Position numbers and translations under genes: made by a program. Shown here one piece after another: positions 1 through 7,485 of a stretch of 40,349 bases of DNA. The notes under the pieces are model-generated. The model made no database searches. It saw nothing but the letters and a program-made list of their open reading frames with translations, and had not been told where the DNA came from. The stretch lies in NCBI GenBank assembly GCA_030447545.1, contig JAUJOV010000020.1, forward strand, positions 1 through 40,349. Direction: 5' to 3'. Numbering within the stretch: position 1 is the stretch's first letter; the number at the start of each line of letters is the position of its first letter. The stretch is from Sphingomicrobium sp. (GTDB lineage Bacteria; Pseudomonadota; Alphaproteobacteria; Sphingomonadales; Sphingomonadaceae).

Positions 1-1
1 G

Positions 2-1102
2 CGTCGCGCCCGCGGGGTCATCGAGCGCCGCACCGACCCGCGCCAGCTCGAGCGACGCGACCTCGGCGCGCTCGCGACGGTCGCCGACGTCGCGAAGCTC
101 CACAGCCTCAACCGCGCGTTCGTGACTCAAGGCCTCCGGGTCATGGCGGCGCGGCAGAACATCGGCCTGGTCGCCCTGGCGGAGGCGGCGCGGCTGGTGA
201 AGGACCCGTGCTGCCGCGACCTGGGCTGGGCGCTGGGCCCGCGGATCAATGCCGGTGGGCGCGTCGGCAAGTCCGACCTCGGCGTGCGCCTGCTGACCTG
301 CACCGATGCGGAGGAAGCGCGAACGATCGCCGCCGAGCTCGACCGGCTGAACGAGGAGCGGCGCGCGATCGAAATGCAGGTGTGCGAGGCTGCCGAGCGC
401 CAGGCCGAGCAGCTCAACGGCGCGCCGGTGATCATTGTGATGGGCGCGGGCTGGCACCCCGGCGTGATCGGAATCGTCGCTGGCAGGCTCAAGGAGAGGT
501 TCGCCCGCCCGGCGATCGTGATCGCGCAAGGCGAGGACGGCACCGGCAAGGGCTCCGGCCGGTCGATCAGTGGCGTGGACCTCGGCGCAGCGGTGCTTGC
601 CGCCAGCGATTGCGGGCTGCTGGTCGCGGGCGGCGGCCATGCGATGGCGGCGGGCCTGACGCTTGCGCCGGGCGCGCTCGAGCCGTTCCGCGGTTTTCTT
701 GCCGAGCGGCTGGCGGCCGACGTCGAGAAGGCGCTGTGCGGGCGGGCGCTGCTGCTCGACGCGCTGCTTGTGCCCGGCGGGATCTGCGGCGGGCTGTGCG
801 ATGCGCTGGAGGGCGGGGGGCCGTACGGCGCGGGCTGGCCGGCGCCGCGCGTCGCCGCGGGGCCGGCGCGGCTGCTTCGCGCCGGCATCGTCGGCGACGG
901 CCATGTGCGCGGACTCGCGTGCGGGGAGGACGGCAGGAGCTTCAAATGGATCGCCTTCCGCAGCGCCTCGAGCGAGCTCGGGCAGGCGCTTCTCTCCTCT
1001 TCGGGCGACCGGCGCTGGTGGCTTGCCGGCACGGTCAAGCGCGACGAGTGGACCGGCGGCAATGCGGCCGAGATGCACCTCGAGGACGCGGCCCTTGCTT
1101 GA
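2..1102 (+). CDS. recJ: RecJ single-strand 5'-3' exonuclease, C-terminal part (5' end outside window)
   Basis: The reading frame is open from base 2 and the true start lies left of the window. RecJ degrades single-stranded DNA 5' to 3' in recombination and mismatch repair. The visible 366 codons begin inside the DHH domain (ATVADVAKLHSLNRAF) and run through the DHHA1 domain, with GWHPGVIGIVAGRLKERF and the glycine-rich GGGHAMAAGL, followed by the C-terminal OB-like region. The catalytic DHH aspartates would be in the missing part. The gene is followed after about 40 bases by a tRNA gene. The family assignment is secure; only the extent is unknown. Confidence 0.93.
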   Translation, partial: RRARGVIERRTDPRQLERRDLGALATVADVAKLHSLNRAFVTQGLRVMAARQNIGLVALAEAARLVKDPCCRDLGWALGPRINAGGRVGKSDLGVRLLTCTDAEEARTIAAELDRLNEERRAIEMQVCEAAERQAEQLNGAPVIIVMGAGWHPGVIGIVAGRLKERFARPAIVIAQGEDGTGKGSGRSISGVDLGAAVLAASDCGLLVAGGGHAMAAGLTLAPGALEPFRGFLAERLAADVEKALCGRALLLDALLVPGGICGGLCDALEGGGPYGAGWPAPRVAAGPARLLRAGIVGDGHVRGLACGEDGRSFKWIAFRSASSELGQALLSSSGDRRWWLAGTVKRDEWTGGNAAEMHLEDAALA

Positions 1103-1144
1103 CCCGCGCAGGACCCTGACTTAACGCGCTCGGCGCCACCGGCA

Positions 1145-1220
1145 GGCCCCATCGTCTAGCGGTCTAGGACGTCGCCCTTTCACGGCGAAAACACGGGTTC
1201 GAGTCCCGTTGGGGTCACCA
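1145..1220 (+). tRNA. tRNA-Glu (anticodon TTC)
   Basis: A full cloverleaf can be folded by eye. The acceptor stem GGCCCCA pairs with TGGGGTC with one G-T pair. The anticodon stem TCGCC/GGCGA encloses loop CTTTCAC with anticodon TTC at 1179-1181. The T arm contains GGTTCGAGTCC, and CCA is encoded at 1218-1220. It decodes GAA/GAG. No integrase or attachment-site duplication is visible next to it. Confidence 0.97.
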
Positions 1221-1451
1221 GTAAAATCAAAGTCGTACATCGCCTGAGTCTCAGCTCGGCAGCTTCTCGGCAACGATCGGCATCAAGCGTCATTTGACCC
1301 ATTACGGAGATTGGGTGGCGACCGCCGTCTGCGAGGAATCGGCAACGCCGCAGCGGATTGCCGTTCGCCAGGAGGGAAGTGGTCGCTGGCGCTTGCCGGT
1401 CAGGCTGCGCCTCAGCGAGCACGGTCGAGAGCCCGTGCTCAAATTTCCTTC

Positions 1452-2087
1452 TCATCTGTCTTTTGCGTGCTCTGCAGCTTCCCCGGGATATGGCTGCGTC
1501 TTCAAAAGGTTCGCGAGGTGAGCTGCATTTGACGCCAGCATCGTCGCGCTTTGCACCACGCTGTCCGGAGCGGTTGGAAGATCCTTGAAATCGGTCTTCT
1601 GCATCGCTTCACCGACCCAGTAACAGGCAGCCCCGGCGGGAATGGTCCAGCCTTCGTCGTTCAGCGCCTGGAACAAGGTGGCAGTCACGTGATGGGCCCC
1701 GTCCTCGTTGCCGACGATCGCCGCGACTACCACCTTGCCGAAGCTCGGCATCCGCCCCCGATCGTCGGTCTCGCCGAGGAAGGCATCCATCCGCTCGAGC
1801 ACTCGCTGCGCCAGGCTCGACATCTGCCCGAGCCAGATCGGAGTGCCGAAGATGAGGATGTCCTGTTCGAGGATGCGGCGGCGGATTTCGGGCCAGGCGT
1901 CGCCCTCCCCCTCGTCCGAGCTGACGCCCGGCAGGACGTCGTGATCGACGATCCGGATCGTCTCGGTGAACTCGACCCCATGCCTGGCCAGTTCGCCGGC
2001 GAGCAACCCGATCATCTTGTCCGTGGAGGAGGGCCCGCCGCCACTATGCTTGAGGCTGCAATTGATGGCGATTGCCTTGAGGCTCAT
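1452..2087 (-). CDS. NAD(P)H-dependent FMN reductase / flavodoxin-like oxidoreductase
   Basis: This 211-residue protein has the flavodoxin-like fold of the NADPH-dependent FMN reductase family. Its N-terminus (MSLKAIAINCSLKHSGG) is the phosphate-binding loop for FMN, and GTPIWLGQMSSLAQRVLERM is the usual second flavin-contact segment. AIVGNEDGAHH is typical of the family. It would reduce FMN or quinones with NAD(P)H in the cytoplasm. The ATG follows AGGAAAT at good distance. It is the last gene of a minus-strand operon, 30 bases behind the isochorismatase-like gene. The substrate cannot be named from sequence. Confidence 0.85.
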   Translation of the reverse strand: MSLKAIAINCSLKHSGGGPSSTDKMIGLLAGELARHGVEFTETIRIVDHDVLPGVSSDEGEGDAWPEIRRRILEQDILIFGTPIWLGQMSSLAQRVLERMDAFLGETDDRGRMPSFGKVVVAAIVGNEDGAHHVTATLFQALNDEGWTIPAGAACYWVGEAMQKTDFKDLPTAPDSVVQSATMLASNAAHLANLLKTQPYPGEAAEHAKDR

Positions 2088-2117
2088 CCCGGATTTCCTG
2101 ACGCTCGCAAGACCAGC

Positions 2118-3188
2118 TCAGCTCGCAGTCGAGCGAGGCGACATTGCTGCCGGCTCTGCCGAAGGTGATCCTCCATCGCCGCTTGGACTGAAGCTTCGAT
2201 ACAAATGGTCGAAGGACGAAGCGGCCGGGCCCTCCTTCTCCTTGCGGTCGGCTACCGTCGGCGGCTGATCCCAAGGCATCTTGCTGGCCACCAGCTTGGG
2301 CACGTTGATGAACACGTCGGTGCCCGAACGCTGAACCACGGCATCGAGCGGGATGTACGTGTCGCGGCCGAAGATCAGGCCCTGAGGCACGAGCATGTGC
2401 GCATCATGCTCATGCCCTGCGGGTCGAACTTCCTCGACGGTGCCGAGCTCTCCATGATCGGAGCCGCGAACGGTGTCGCCGACCTGAACGGTTACCGGCG
2501 CGTCGCTCGAGCCGTCGAACGCTTGCATGAATTCTTCGACCGTGATCACGGCGTTGCTGAGCAGCGGGTAGTTCAGGCGGATCGATGCCTCGTAGGACGG
2601 CATGCTTTCCGATCCGATCGCATCCGACAAATAGGTCACGTCGAAACCGCGCTCGACCGCATGGCGCCCGGTCGATTCACAGCACAGATTGGCGGTCATC
2701 CCGGCGATCACGAGATGGGTGGTGCCGAGCCGCTCCAGATGCTCTGGAAGATCGGTCATGAACACGTCGGTGCTCTTGTGCGGCGTGAGAATGATGTCAC
2801 CGGGGCCAGGCTGCAGATCGGGGTGGAAGTCCGCGCCCCAGCTGCCCGCGAGGAACATCTTCTTCTCGTACATGATGCGGTTGATGCCGCTGCGCTTGTG
2901 CAGCGAATGCTCCGCGTAATCCTCCTCGGTGTAGGCCATCGGCCCGAACAGAACCGGTATGCCTCTTTCGCGCGCGCCCTCGATCGCTTCGCGCAGGTGC
3001 CTGACGACATTATTGTGCTCCACCGTTCCCTTGGTGAGCTCCCAGGCGGCGCCGCCCTCCGAAAGGAAGTCGTTCACCGGATCGATGATCAGCAGCGCGG
3101 TCTTGCCGCGCGGATAGCCGGGACCCGCCTCGTCCTTGGGCAGATAGGTGCCGCGCTCGCGGCGCTGCTCGGCGGACATATTAGTCAT
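2118..3188 (-). CDS. Isochorismatase-family hydrolase with C-terminal DUF2171-like domain
   Basis: 356 residues from an ATG preceded by AAGGAGA; a longer frame exists upstream but lacks a ribosome site and overlaps the previous gene. Residues about 28-225 form a cysteine-hydrolase (isochorismatase-like) domain with the expected triad: Asp36 in LLIIDPVNDF, Lys138 in LTPHKSTDVF and Cys169 in GMTANLCCES. Residues about 245-330 are a small beta-rich module resembling DUF2171/PRC-barrel stress proteins (GSDHGELGTVEEV, YIPLDAVVQRSGTDVFINV). Members of the first family hydrolyse amides or vinyl ethers. The combination with the second module is unusual, and the substrate is unknown. It is fourth in the operon, 20 bases after the TPP-enzyme gene. 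Confidence 0.82.
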   Translation of the reverse strand: MTNMSAEQRRERGTYLPKDEAGPGYPRGKTALLIIDPVNDFLSEGGAAWELTKGTVEHNNVVRHLREAIEGARERGIPVLFGPMAYTEEDYAEHSLHKRSGINRIMYEKKMFLAGSWGADFHPDLQPGPGDIILTPHKSTDVFMTDLPEHLERLGTTHLVIAGMTANLCCESTGRHAVERGFDVTYLSDAIGSESMPSYEASIRLNYPLLSNAVITVEEFMQAFDGSSDAPVTVQVGDTVRGSDHGELGTVEEVRPAGHEHDAHMLVPQGLIFGRDTYIPLDAVVQRSGTDVFINVPKLVASKMPWDQPPTVADRKEKEGPAASSFDHLYRSFSPSGDGGSPSAEPAAMSPRSTAS

Positions 3189-3208
3189 CTCGTGTCTCCT
3201 TCTGTCGA

Positions 3209-4381
3209 TTAGTCCCGGTCGCCCGAATCGCGGCCGGGAAGCACGGTTGCGAGGATCTGGCGCGCCGCGTTTTTCACGACGCCTCCTCGTTCCGGGTCCC
3301 CCTTGAGCATCATCGAGGTGAAATTCTTCGCCTGCTCGAAAGTGATGTGCGGCGGCAGCGGCGGCACTTCCGGATCGGTCTTGACCTCGAGGACGACCGG
3401 GCGGTCTGCCGCGAGCGCCTGATCCCACGCCGTTCCCATGTCTTCGGGATCGTCGACGAAGATGCCCTTGAGGCCGATCAGCTCGGCGAAGCGGTGGTAG
3501 GGCACATCGGGCAGGCTCTGGCTGACGTCATATTTGGGGTCGCCTTCCATGATCCTTTGTTCCCATGTGACCTGGTTGAGGTCCTCATTGTTGAAGACAC
3601 AGCAGATCAGCCGCGGATCGGCCCAGCGCTCGCAATATTTGGACACGGTGATCAGCTCGGCCATGTTGTTCATCTGCATCGCACCGTCGCCGACCAGGGC
3701 TATGACGGGGCGGTCGGGATGCGCGAACTTGGCAGCGATCGCGTAGGGGACGGCCGCGCCCATCGAGGCGAGCCCGCCCGAAAGCGAGCACATCATCCCG
3801 CGGCCGATCTTCAGGTCCCGGGCGTACCAGTTGGCGCACGAGCCCGAATCGCATGTGATGATCGCGTCTGCCGGAAGGCGCGGCGACAGCTCCCAGGTGA
3901 CCCGCTGCGGATTGACCGGGCTTGCGGCGGCAAGCGCGCGCGCCTCGAGGACTTTCCACCAGTCCCTGACCTGCTCCTCGATCGAAGAACGCCAGCTGCT
4001 TTCGGTCTTCTGATCGAGGAGCGGAAGAAGCGCTCGAAGAGTCTCGGCAGCGTCGCCGTGGAGGTTCACTTCCATCGGATAGCGCACGCTCAGCATGCCG
4101 GGATCGATGTCGATCTGGACGCCGCGCGCCTGCCCTTCCCGGGGCAGGAACTCCGAATAGGGAAAGCCCGAGCCGATCATGAGCAAGGTGTCGCACTGCA
4201 TCATCAGGTCGTAGCTGGGCTTGGTGCCGAGGAGCCCGATCGAGCCGGTCACCCACGGCAGCGCATCGGGCAGCGCCGCCTTGCCGAGAAGCGCCTTGGC
4301 AGCCCCGGCGCCAAGGCGGTCCGCGACCAGGCTCACCTCGTCGGACGCGCCAAGTGCGCCGGCACCGCCGAGAATGGCCAC
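3209..4381 (-). CDS. TPP-dependent (PoxB/acetolactate-synthase-like) enzyme, C-terminal two thirds after in-frame TAG
   Basis: This 390-residue half carries the central domain (VAILGGAGALGASDEV, TGSIGLLGTKPSYD) and the thiamine-pyrophosphate domain, with the TPP/Mg motif GDGAMQMNN and its downstream FNNEDLNQVTWEQ. It continues in exactly the same frame as the 208-residue half encoded just upstream (4382-5008). The two are separated only by one TAG codon at 4382-4384. A GTG directly follows the TAG, and GGGGAG lies 3 bases before it, so a weak restart is conceivable. Joined, the product is about 599 residues, the usual size of PoxB-like pyruvate:quinone oxidoreductases. Without restart or readthrough the locus is a pseudogene. 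Confidence 0.8.
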   Translation of the reverse strand: MAILGGAGALGASDEVSLVADRLGAGAAKALLGKAALPDALPWVTGSIGLLGTKPSYDLMMQCDTLLMIGSGFPYSEFLPREGQARGVQIDIDPGMLSVRYPMEVNLHGDAAETLRALLPLLDQKTESSWRSSIEEQVRDWWKVLEARALAAASPVNPQRVTWELSPRLPADAIITCDSGSCANWYARDLKIGRGMMCSLSGGLASMGAAVPYAIAAKFAHPDRPVIALVGDGAMQMNNMAELITVSKYCERWADPRLICCVFNNEDLNQVTWEQRIMEGDPKYDVSQSLPDVPYHRFAELIGLKGIFVDDPEDMGTAWDQALAADRPVVLEVKTDPEVPPLPPHITFEQAKNFTSMMLKGDPERGGVVKNAARQILATVLPGRDSGDRD

Positions 4382-5008
4382 CTACTCCCCGGCGTTGAGG
4401 ACCGCTGCCGCTCGGCGAAGCTCCCCTTCATCCGGGATCGTCAGCGGCGTCGAATAACCCACTCCGCTGAAGACGGAGCCATGCTGGCGCGGCGGATCTT
4501 CGTAGGGCTCGTCCTGCAGGTCGCCCGGGAGGATGAGGACCGAGATCGCGTTGCGGCCAAGTGCAATGCGCATGCCTCGGTCTATGATGTGCCGCACCTG
4601 CGACGGCACGGCGGCTTCCTGGACGAAGCCGGCGACGTCGGCGAACATCCGGTCGAGGTTCACTTCCTGCTGGTAATGAGCGCCGCGTGCCGTGCGCGGC
4701 GCCTGCCCGGTGATCGCGAACACCGGCACGTGGTCGAGCTTGGCGTCGTAGAGGCCGGTTACCAGGTGCGACGCGCCGGGTCCGCCGGTCGACAGGCAGA
4801 CACCGATTTCGCCGGAGAACTTCGAATAGGCACTGGCCATGAAGGCCGCCATTTCTTCGTGGCGCACCTGGATCAGGTCGATCTTTCCCTCAGCCTTCTG
4901 GATTGCTCCAATGACGCCGTTGATGCCGTCCCCGGGGTAGCCGAAAATCCGCGTCACGCCCCATTCGAGGAGGCGCTCGACGACAAATTCGCCTACGGTT
5001 GTGCTCAT
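4382..5008 (-). CDS. TPP-dependent (PoxB/acetolactate-synthase-like) enzyme, N-terminal PYR domain ending at in-frame TAG
   Basis: 208 residues holding the pyrimidine-binding (PYR) domain of a TPP enzyme. FGYPGDGINGVIGAI leads to the catalytic glutamate (Glu51 in VRHEEMAAF), then the classic STGGPGASHLVTGLYDAKLD. It ends at TAG exactly where homologues continue with a Lys/Arg/Glu/Gln before VAIL. The break falls between the PYR and central domains, so neither half alone could be an active enzyme. The start ATG overlaps the stop of the preceding DUF1440-like gene as ATGA. The most likely complete enzyme is a pyruvate dehydrogenase (quinone) or related stress-induced decarboxylase. Confidence 0.82.
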   Translation of the reverse strand: MSTTVGEFVVERLLEWGVTRIFGYPGDGINGVIGAIQKAEGKIDLIQVRHEEMAAFMASAYSKFSGEIGVCLSTGGPGASHLVTGLYDAKLDHVPVFAITGQAPRTARGAHYQQEVNLDRMFADVAGFVQEAAVPSQVRHIIDRGMRIALGRNAISVLILPGDLQDEPYEDPPRQHGSVFSGVGYSTPLTIPDEGELRRAAAVLNAGE

Positions 5009-5556
5009 CGAGCAGGGTCGCTCGCGTCGCCGGGAATCACCTGCTCGATCAGCCGCCGTGTTCCTTCCAGGGCCGCTCCGAACACCAGGTGCGACACCAG
5101 CCCAAGGGCATGAGTCCTGACCGGCACGTCCTGCGGCGGTGGCGTCAGGCCGGCAGCCGGAACCAGCGCCTCGTCCACGACGATCGCCACTCCGGCGCCG
5201 TAGGCAGTGCCAAATCCGGTCCTGACGCCGGGCAGTAACTCACCAAGGACACCATAAAGACCGCCGAGGAACGCGCCGAACCCATAGTGAACCGCGGATC
5301 CGGCAGGCTCCTCGTACGCCTTGGGCACCGGCTCGCCAGTGACCGTCTCGCTCAGCATGTCTGCGGTTTTGACCGTCGTTGGCTTTTCTTCGCTGCCGTC
5401 GTTCGAGCCGCCTTCATCACTGGTGGCGGCGCTCAGCACGGCCTGGAAGCGGTCCATGATCCACGAGGCGGACAAGCCGCCTACAATCCCGACGGCGGCG
5501 CCCCGCAGCAGCTGCCGAACTTCCACCCTGGGCGCGGATTCACTCGGCTGGTGCAT
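5005..5556 (-). CDS. DUF1440-like small membrane protein
   Basis: 183 residues from an ATG preceded by GGAGAGG. The segment RGAAVGIVGGLSASWIMDRFQ (about residues 18-38) is a hydrophobic helix. Later glycine-rich helices (YGFGAFLGGLYGVLGELLPG, HALGLVSHLVFGAALEGTRR) and the EALVPAAGL segment are typical of the DUF1440 family, whose function is unknown. A charged low-complexity stretch (about 47-70) separates the first helix from the rest. It lies in the middle of the minus-strand operon, and its stop overlaps the start of the TPP-enzyme gene by four bases (ATGA), implying coupled translation. Confidence 0.7.
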   Translation of the reverse strand: MHQPSESAPRVEVRQLLRGAAVGIVGGLSASWIMDRFQAVLSAATSDEGGSNDGSEEKPTTVKTADMLSETVTGEPVPKAYEEPAGSAVHYGFGAFLGGLYGVLGELLPGVRTGFGTAYGAGVAIVVDEALVPAAGLTPPPQDVPVRTHALGLVSHLVFGAALEGTRRLIEQVIPGDASDPAR

Positions 5557-5679
5557 TGGACCTCTCCATTGGCCGGCGTTTGCGTCGGGCACCGCTTTTC
5601 GACTGACGCTCGGGCGGACGAGGCCCTGGACCGTCGGGTAGCTGCCTTCGGTGCCGGTCGCGAAGATGATGTTCTTCAC
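5557..5679 (-). pseudogene. Possible remnant of a glycosyl-hydrolase-family-1-like gene start
   Basis: Between two genes of the operon, a roughly 41-codon open stretch begins GTG and reads VKNIIFATGTEGSYPTVQG. This resembles the N-termini of family-1 glycosidase-like proteins common in sphingomonads (pattern FATG-E-SYPT). It then loses resemblance and runs in frame into the DUF1440-like gene. There is no ribosome site before the GTG. It may be a 5' scrap left by deletion of a larger gene, or a chance likeness. The resemblance is from memory of the family only. Confidence 0.3.
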
Positions 5680-6170
5680 GGGCGCGTTCTGCCGAGGTTC
5701 TCGTCCTCGAGCCTCGGCTTGGCGATCGCATGGTAAGCCCAGCCAAGCACCAGGCCGAACATCGCATGAGCGAATATCGAGATCGCGCCGCGGGCCATGG
5801 CGAACCACGGAAAGACCGCCGTCATCAGGTAGAAATCGACGAAATAGACGACCAGGCCGAAAATCGTGCCGGCGATGATCGAAGTGACGAGGCTCATCCG
5901 CCAATGCGAGATGATCCAGCCAAGGACGACCCCGAGAAGCACGGACATGATGAAGTGGATCATCATTGCGACCATCATGATCGTCATGTCGAACGTGCCC
6001 GGCGGCGGCAGTACGCCCTTGCCCATTGCCATTGCGGCGATCATCCGCGGCGGCCCCCACGGGCTTTGCCCGCCGATCGTTCCGACCAGGGCCATTTCAA
6101 GCATCATGAAGACTGCGCCCGCGATCAGTCCCGCGACGACCGCTGCTTTGAAATCGAGCTTTGCTGACAC
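5676..6170 (-). CDS. Four-helix integral membrane protein of unknown function
   Basis: 164 residues from GTG, with GGGAG seven bases upstream; an in-frame ATG at 6218 gives a 16-residue extension without a ribosome site. Four hydrophobic helices are visible at about residues 8-30, 57-83, 90-112 and 118-140. The second is very methionine-rich (TIMMVAMMIHFIMSVLLG). I do not recognise the family with confidence; small proteins of this shape sit next to DUF1440 genes in stress operons. It is the first gene of the five-step minus-strand operon and stands opposite the AraC-type regulator gene. Confidence 0.65.
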   Translation of the reverse strand: MSAKLDFKAAVVAGLIAGAVFMMLEMALVGTIGGQSPWGPPRMIAAMAMGKGVLPPPGTFDMTIMMVAMMIHFIMSVLLGVVLGWIISHWRMSLVTSIIAGTIFGLVVYFVDFYLMTAVFPWFAMARGAISIFAHAMFGLVLGWAYHAIAKPRLEDENLGRTRP

Positions 6171-6307
6171 GTGCGATCTCCCGTTGTGGCAGCCGCTCAC
6201 TGAGGAGGCGCGAGACATGCGCGCGTCTGATTTGGCGCGCGTCCAAATTTGGCGCCGGAGCGGCTAATTCGCAGCGTTGGGAAAAACCCTTGGCTGGTAC
6301 AGTTACA

Positions 6308-6333
6308 AACTAGCGGCAACTGCGCATCGTTCC
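6308..6333 (-). promoter_or_regulatory. Candidate EcfG (general stress sigma) promoter for the minus-strand operon
   Basis: On the minus strand GGAAC (6333-6329) is followed after 17 bases by AGTT (6311-6308), close to the GGAAC-N16/17-CGTT pattern used by the alphaproteobacterial stress sigma factor EcfG. It lies about 140 bases before the first gene of the operon. The -10 half deviates in its first base, so this is a suggestion. The operon content (TPP enzyme, small membrane proteins, DUF2171-like module) fits a stress regulon. Confidence 0.35.
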
Positions 6334-6347
6334 TGCGCACGTGGATC

Positions 6348-6381
6348 CTATCGTCCGTAATCCGTGCCCGATCGTCCGATT
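6348..6381. promoter_or_regulatory. 21-bp-spaced direct repeat, candidate AraC-family operator
   Basis: ATCGTCCG occurs at 6350-6357 and again at 6371-6378, in the same orientation and exactly 21 bp apart; two C residues just before each copy also match. Direct half-sites two helical turns apart are the classic binding arrangement of AraC-family regulators, and such a gene starts 54 bases downstream. It could serve autoregulation, control of the divergent operon, or both. Confidence 0.4.
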
Positions 6382-6434
6382 AGGGGAACTGCCCAGGAGA
6401 TCGGTGCGCTGAGGATTCGAAGGCGGCAGGTGAC

Positions 6435-7361
6435 ATGCGTTCAGAGACACTCGACAAGCTGCTCTGCCTGCTCGATGTGCGGCTTAACGCAATGGCACTT
6501 TGTGAGGTGCCGGCCGGTAAGCGACTGCGGCTGCCGGCGATGGACAGCATCCTGGTTCACTACATCCTCGAGGGTCGCGGCGTGCTCAGGACCAGCGACG
6601 GCAGCACAGCGCAATTCGGCCCCGGCGCATTGGTCTTTGTGCCCCGGAACTGCGGGCATGAACTCTCACAAAGCGGGGGAGAGCAGGGTGTCCACGTGTG
6701 GAGCGAGGGCGCTGTTCCTCTCGGCGATGGAATGATGAAGTTCTCGTTCGAGGACGGCCAGGCAGCAATCGTCACAGCATGTGGAACCATGTCGGCCGAA
6801 TGCGGCGGGCTCGATCTCTTCGAGCACTTTCGCGAGCCGACCGCGGAGAACGTATCGGCGGATCCTCACATCGCCTCTGCATTCGAGCTCATGCTGAAGG
6901 AACTGGATTCGCCGCGGTTCGCAACGCGTCCCTTGTGCGAGGCACTGATGAAGCAGTGCATGCTTCTGGCCATCCGGGCGCAGGTGGAACGAGGCGAGCT
7001 TTCGTTGCTGCCTCTGGGCGGCGTTCGCGACACTCGCCTGCTGAAGGCGCTCCTCGCAATGGTCGAGCGGCCTGCGGAAGATCATAGCCTGGATGAACTG
7101 GCGAAATCGAGCGGGATGAGCAGATCGCTTTTCGCCGAGCGTTTTGCCGAAGCGTTCGAGCGGCCACCGATCGACCTGTTGAGGCAGGTGAGGCTCCACC
7201 GCGCAGCGAACCTGCTGCGTTCTACCAAGCTTCCCGTGCAGGTGATCGCGATTGCGGTTGGCTACACCAGCCGAAGCTACTTCACGCGCGCCTTTCGGTC
7301 GGCGTACGGAGCGGACCCGAAATCTTTCCGCGAGACCAGCCGCGCCGATGCAGCAAAGTAG
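6435..7361 (+). CDS. AraC-family transcriptional regulator (cupin N-terminal domain)
   Basis: 308 residues. The first 110 or so form a cupin-type sensing domain (RLPAMDSILVHYILEGRGVL, FGPGALVFVPRNCGHEL). Residues about 210-305 are the double helix-turn-helix DNA-binding domain: SLDELAKSSGMSRSLFAERF is the first helix-turn-helix, and VIAIAVGYTSRSYFTRAFR is the signature second one. It is transcribed away from the stress-like operon at 1.4-6.2 kb and is the obvious candidate regulator of it. The ligand is not deducible. The following 100 bases hold no intact gene. Confidence 0.92.
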   Translation: MRSETLDKLLCLLDVRLNAMALCEVPAGKRLRLPAMDSILVHYILEGRGVLRTSDGSTAQFGPGALVFVPRNCGHELSQSGGEQGVHVWSEGAVPLGDGMMKFSFEDGQAAIVTACGTMSAECGGLDLFEHFREPTAENVSADPHIASAFELMLKELDSPRFATRPLCEALMKQCMLLAIRAQVERGELSLLPLGGVRDTRLLKALLAMVERPAEDHSLDELAKSSGMSRSLFAERFAEAFERPPIDLLRQVRLHRAANLLRSTKLPVQVIAIAVGYTSRSYFTRAFRSAYGADPKSFRETSRADAAK

Positions 7362-7413
7362 CAGGACCTGACCGACGCACGAAACACCTGCGCGCGAACG
7401 GCCCCGCCGTGAC

Positions 7414-7485
7414 CTACCACTTCAGCAGCCGCGGGCCGAGCAGCAAGCCGACCAATCCCGCCGCTCCAATTCCGAGCGAGTCGGG
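7414..7485 (-). pseudogene. Possible remnant of a C-terminal PEP-CTERM-like anchor
   Basis: On the minus strand, just beside the phosphoglucomutase fragment, the frame reads APDSLGIGAAGLVGLLLGPR followed by LLKW and a stop. A proline motif, a short hydrophobic helix and terminal basic residues have the shape of a PEP-CTERM-type sorting signal. No matching N-terminal gene precedes it, and the junction with the phosphoglucomutase homology is at about 7482. Very tentative. Confidence 0.2.

Noticed and set aside
1180-1455. Minus-strand 91-codon frame over the tRNA-Glu gene
   Set aside because: Its C-terminus is the well-known false translation of antisense tRNA-Glu; the rest shows no family features.
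4382-4384. TAG in the TPP enzyme as a pyrrolysine codon
   Set aside because: No pylT/pylS or related genes are visible, and the position is an ordinary charged residue in homologues.
3347-5113. Very long plus-strand frame (588 codons) opposite the TPP-enzyme operon
   Set aside because: High-GC antisense shadow; rich in Arg/His/Asp with no domains, while the minus strand shows clear conserved motifs.
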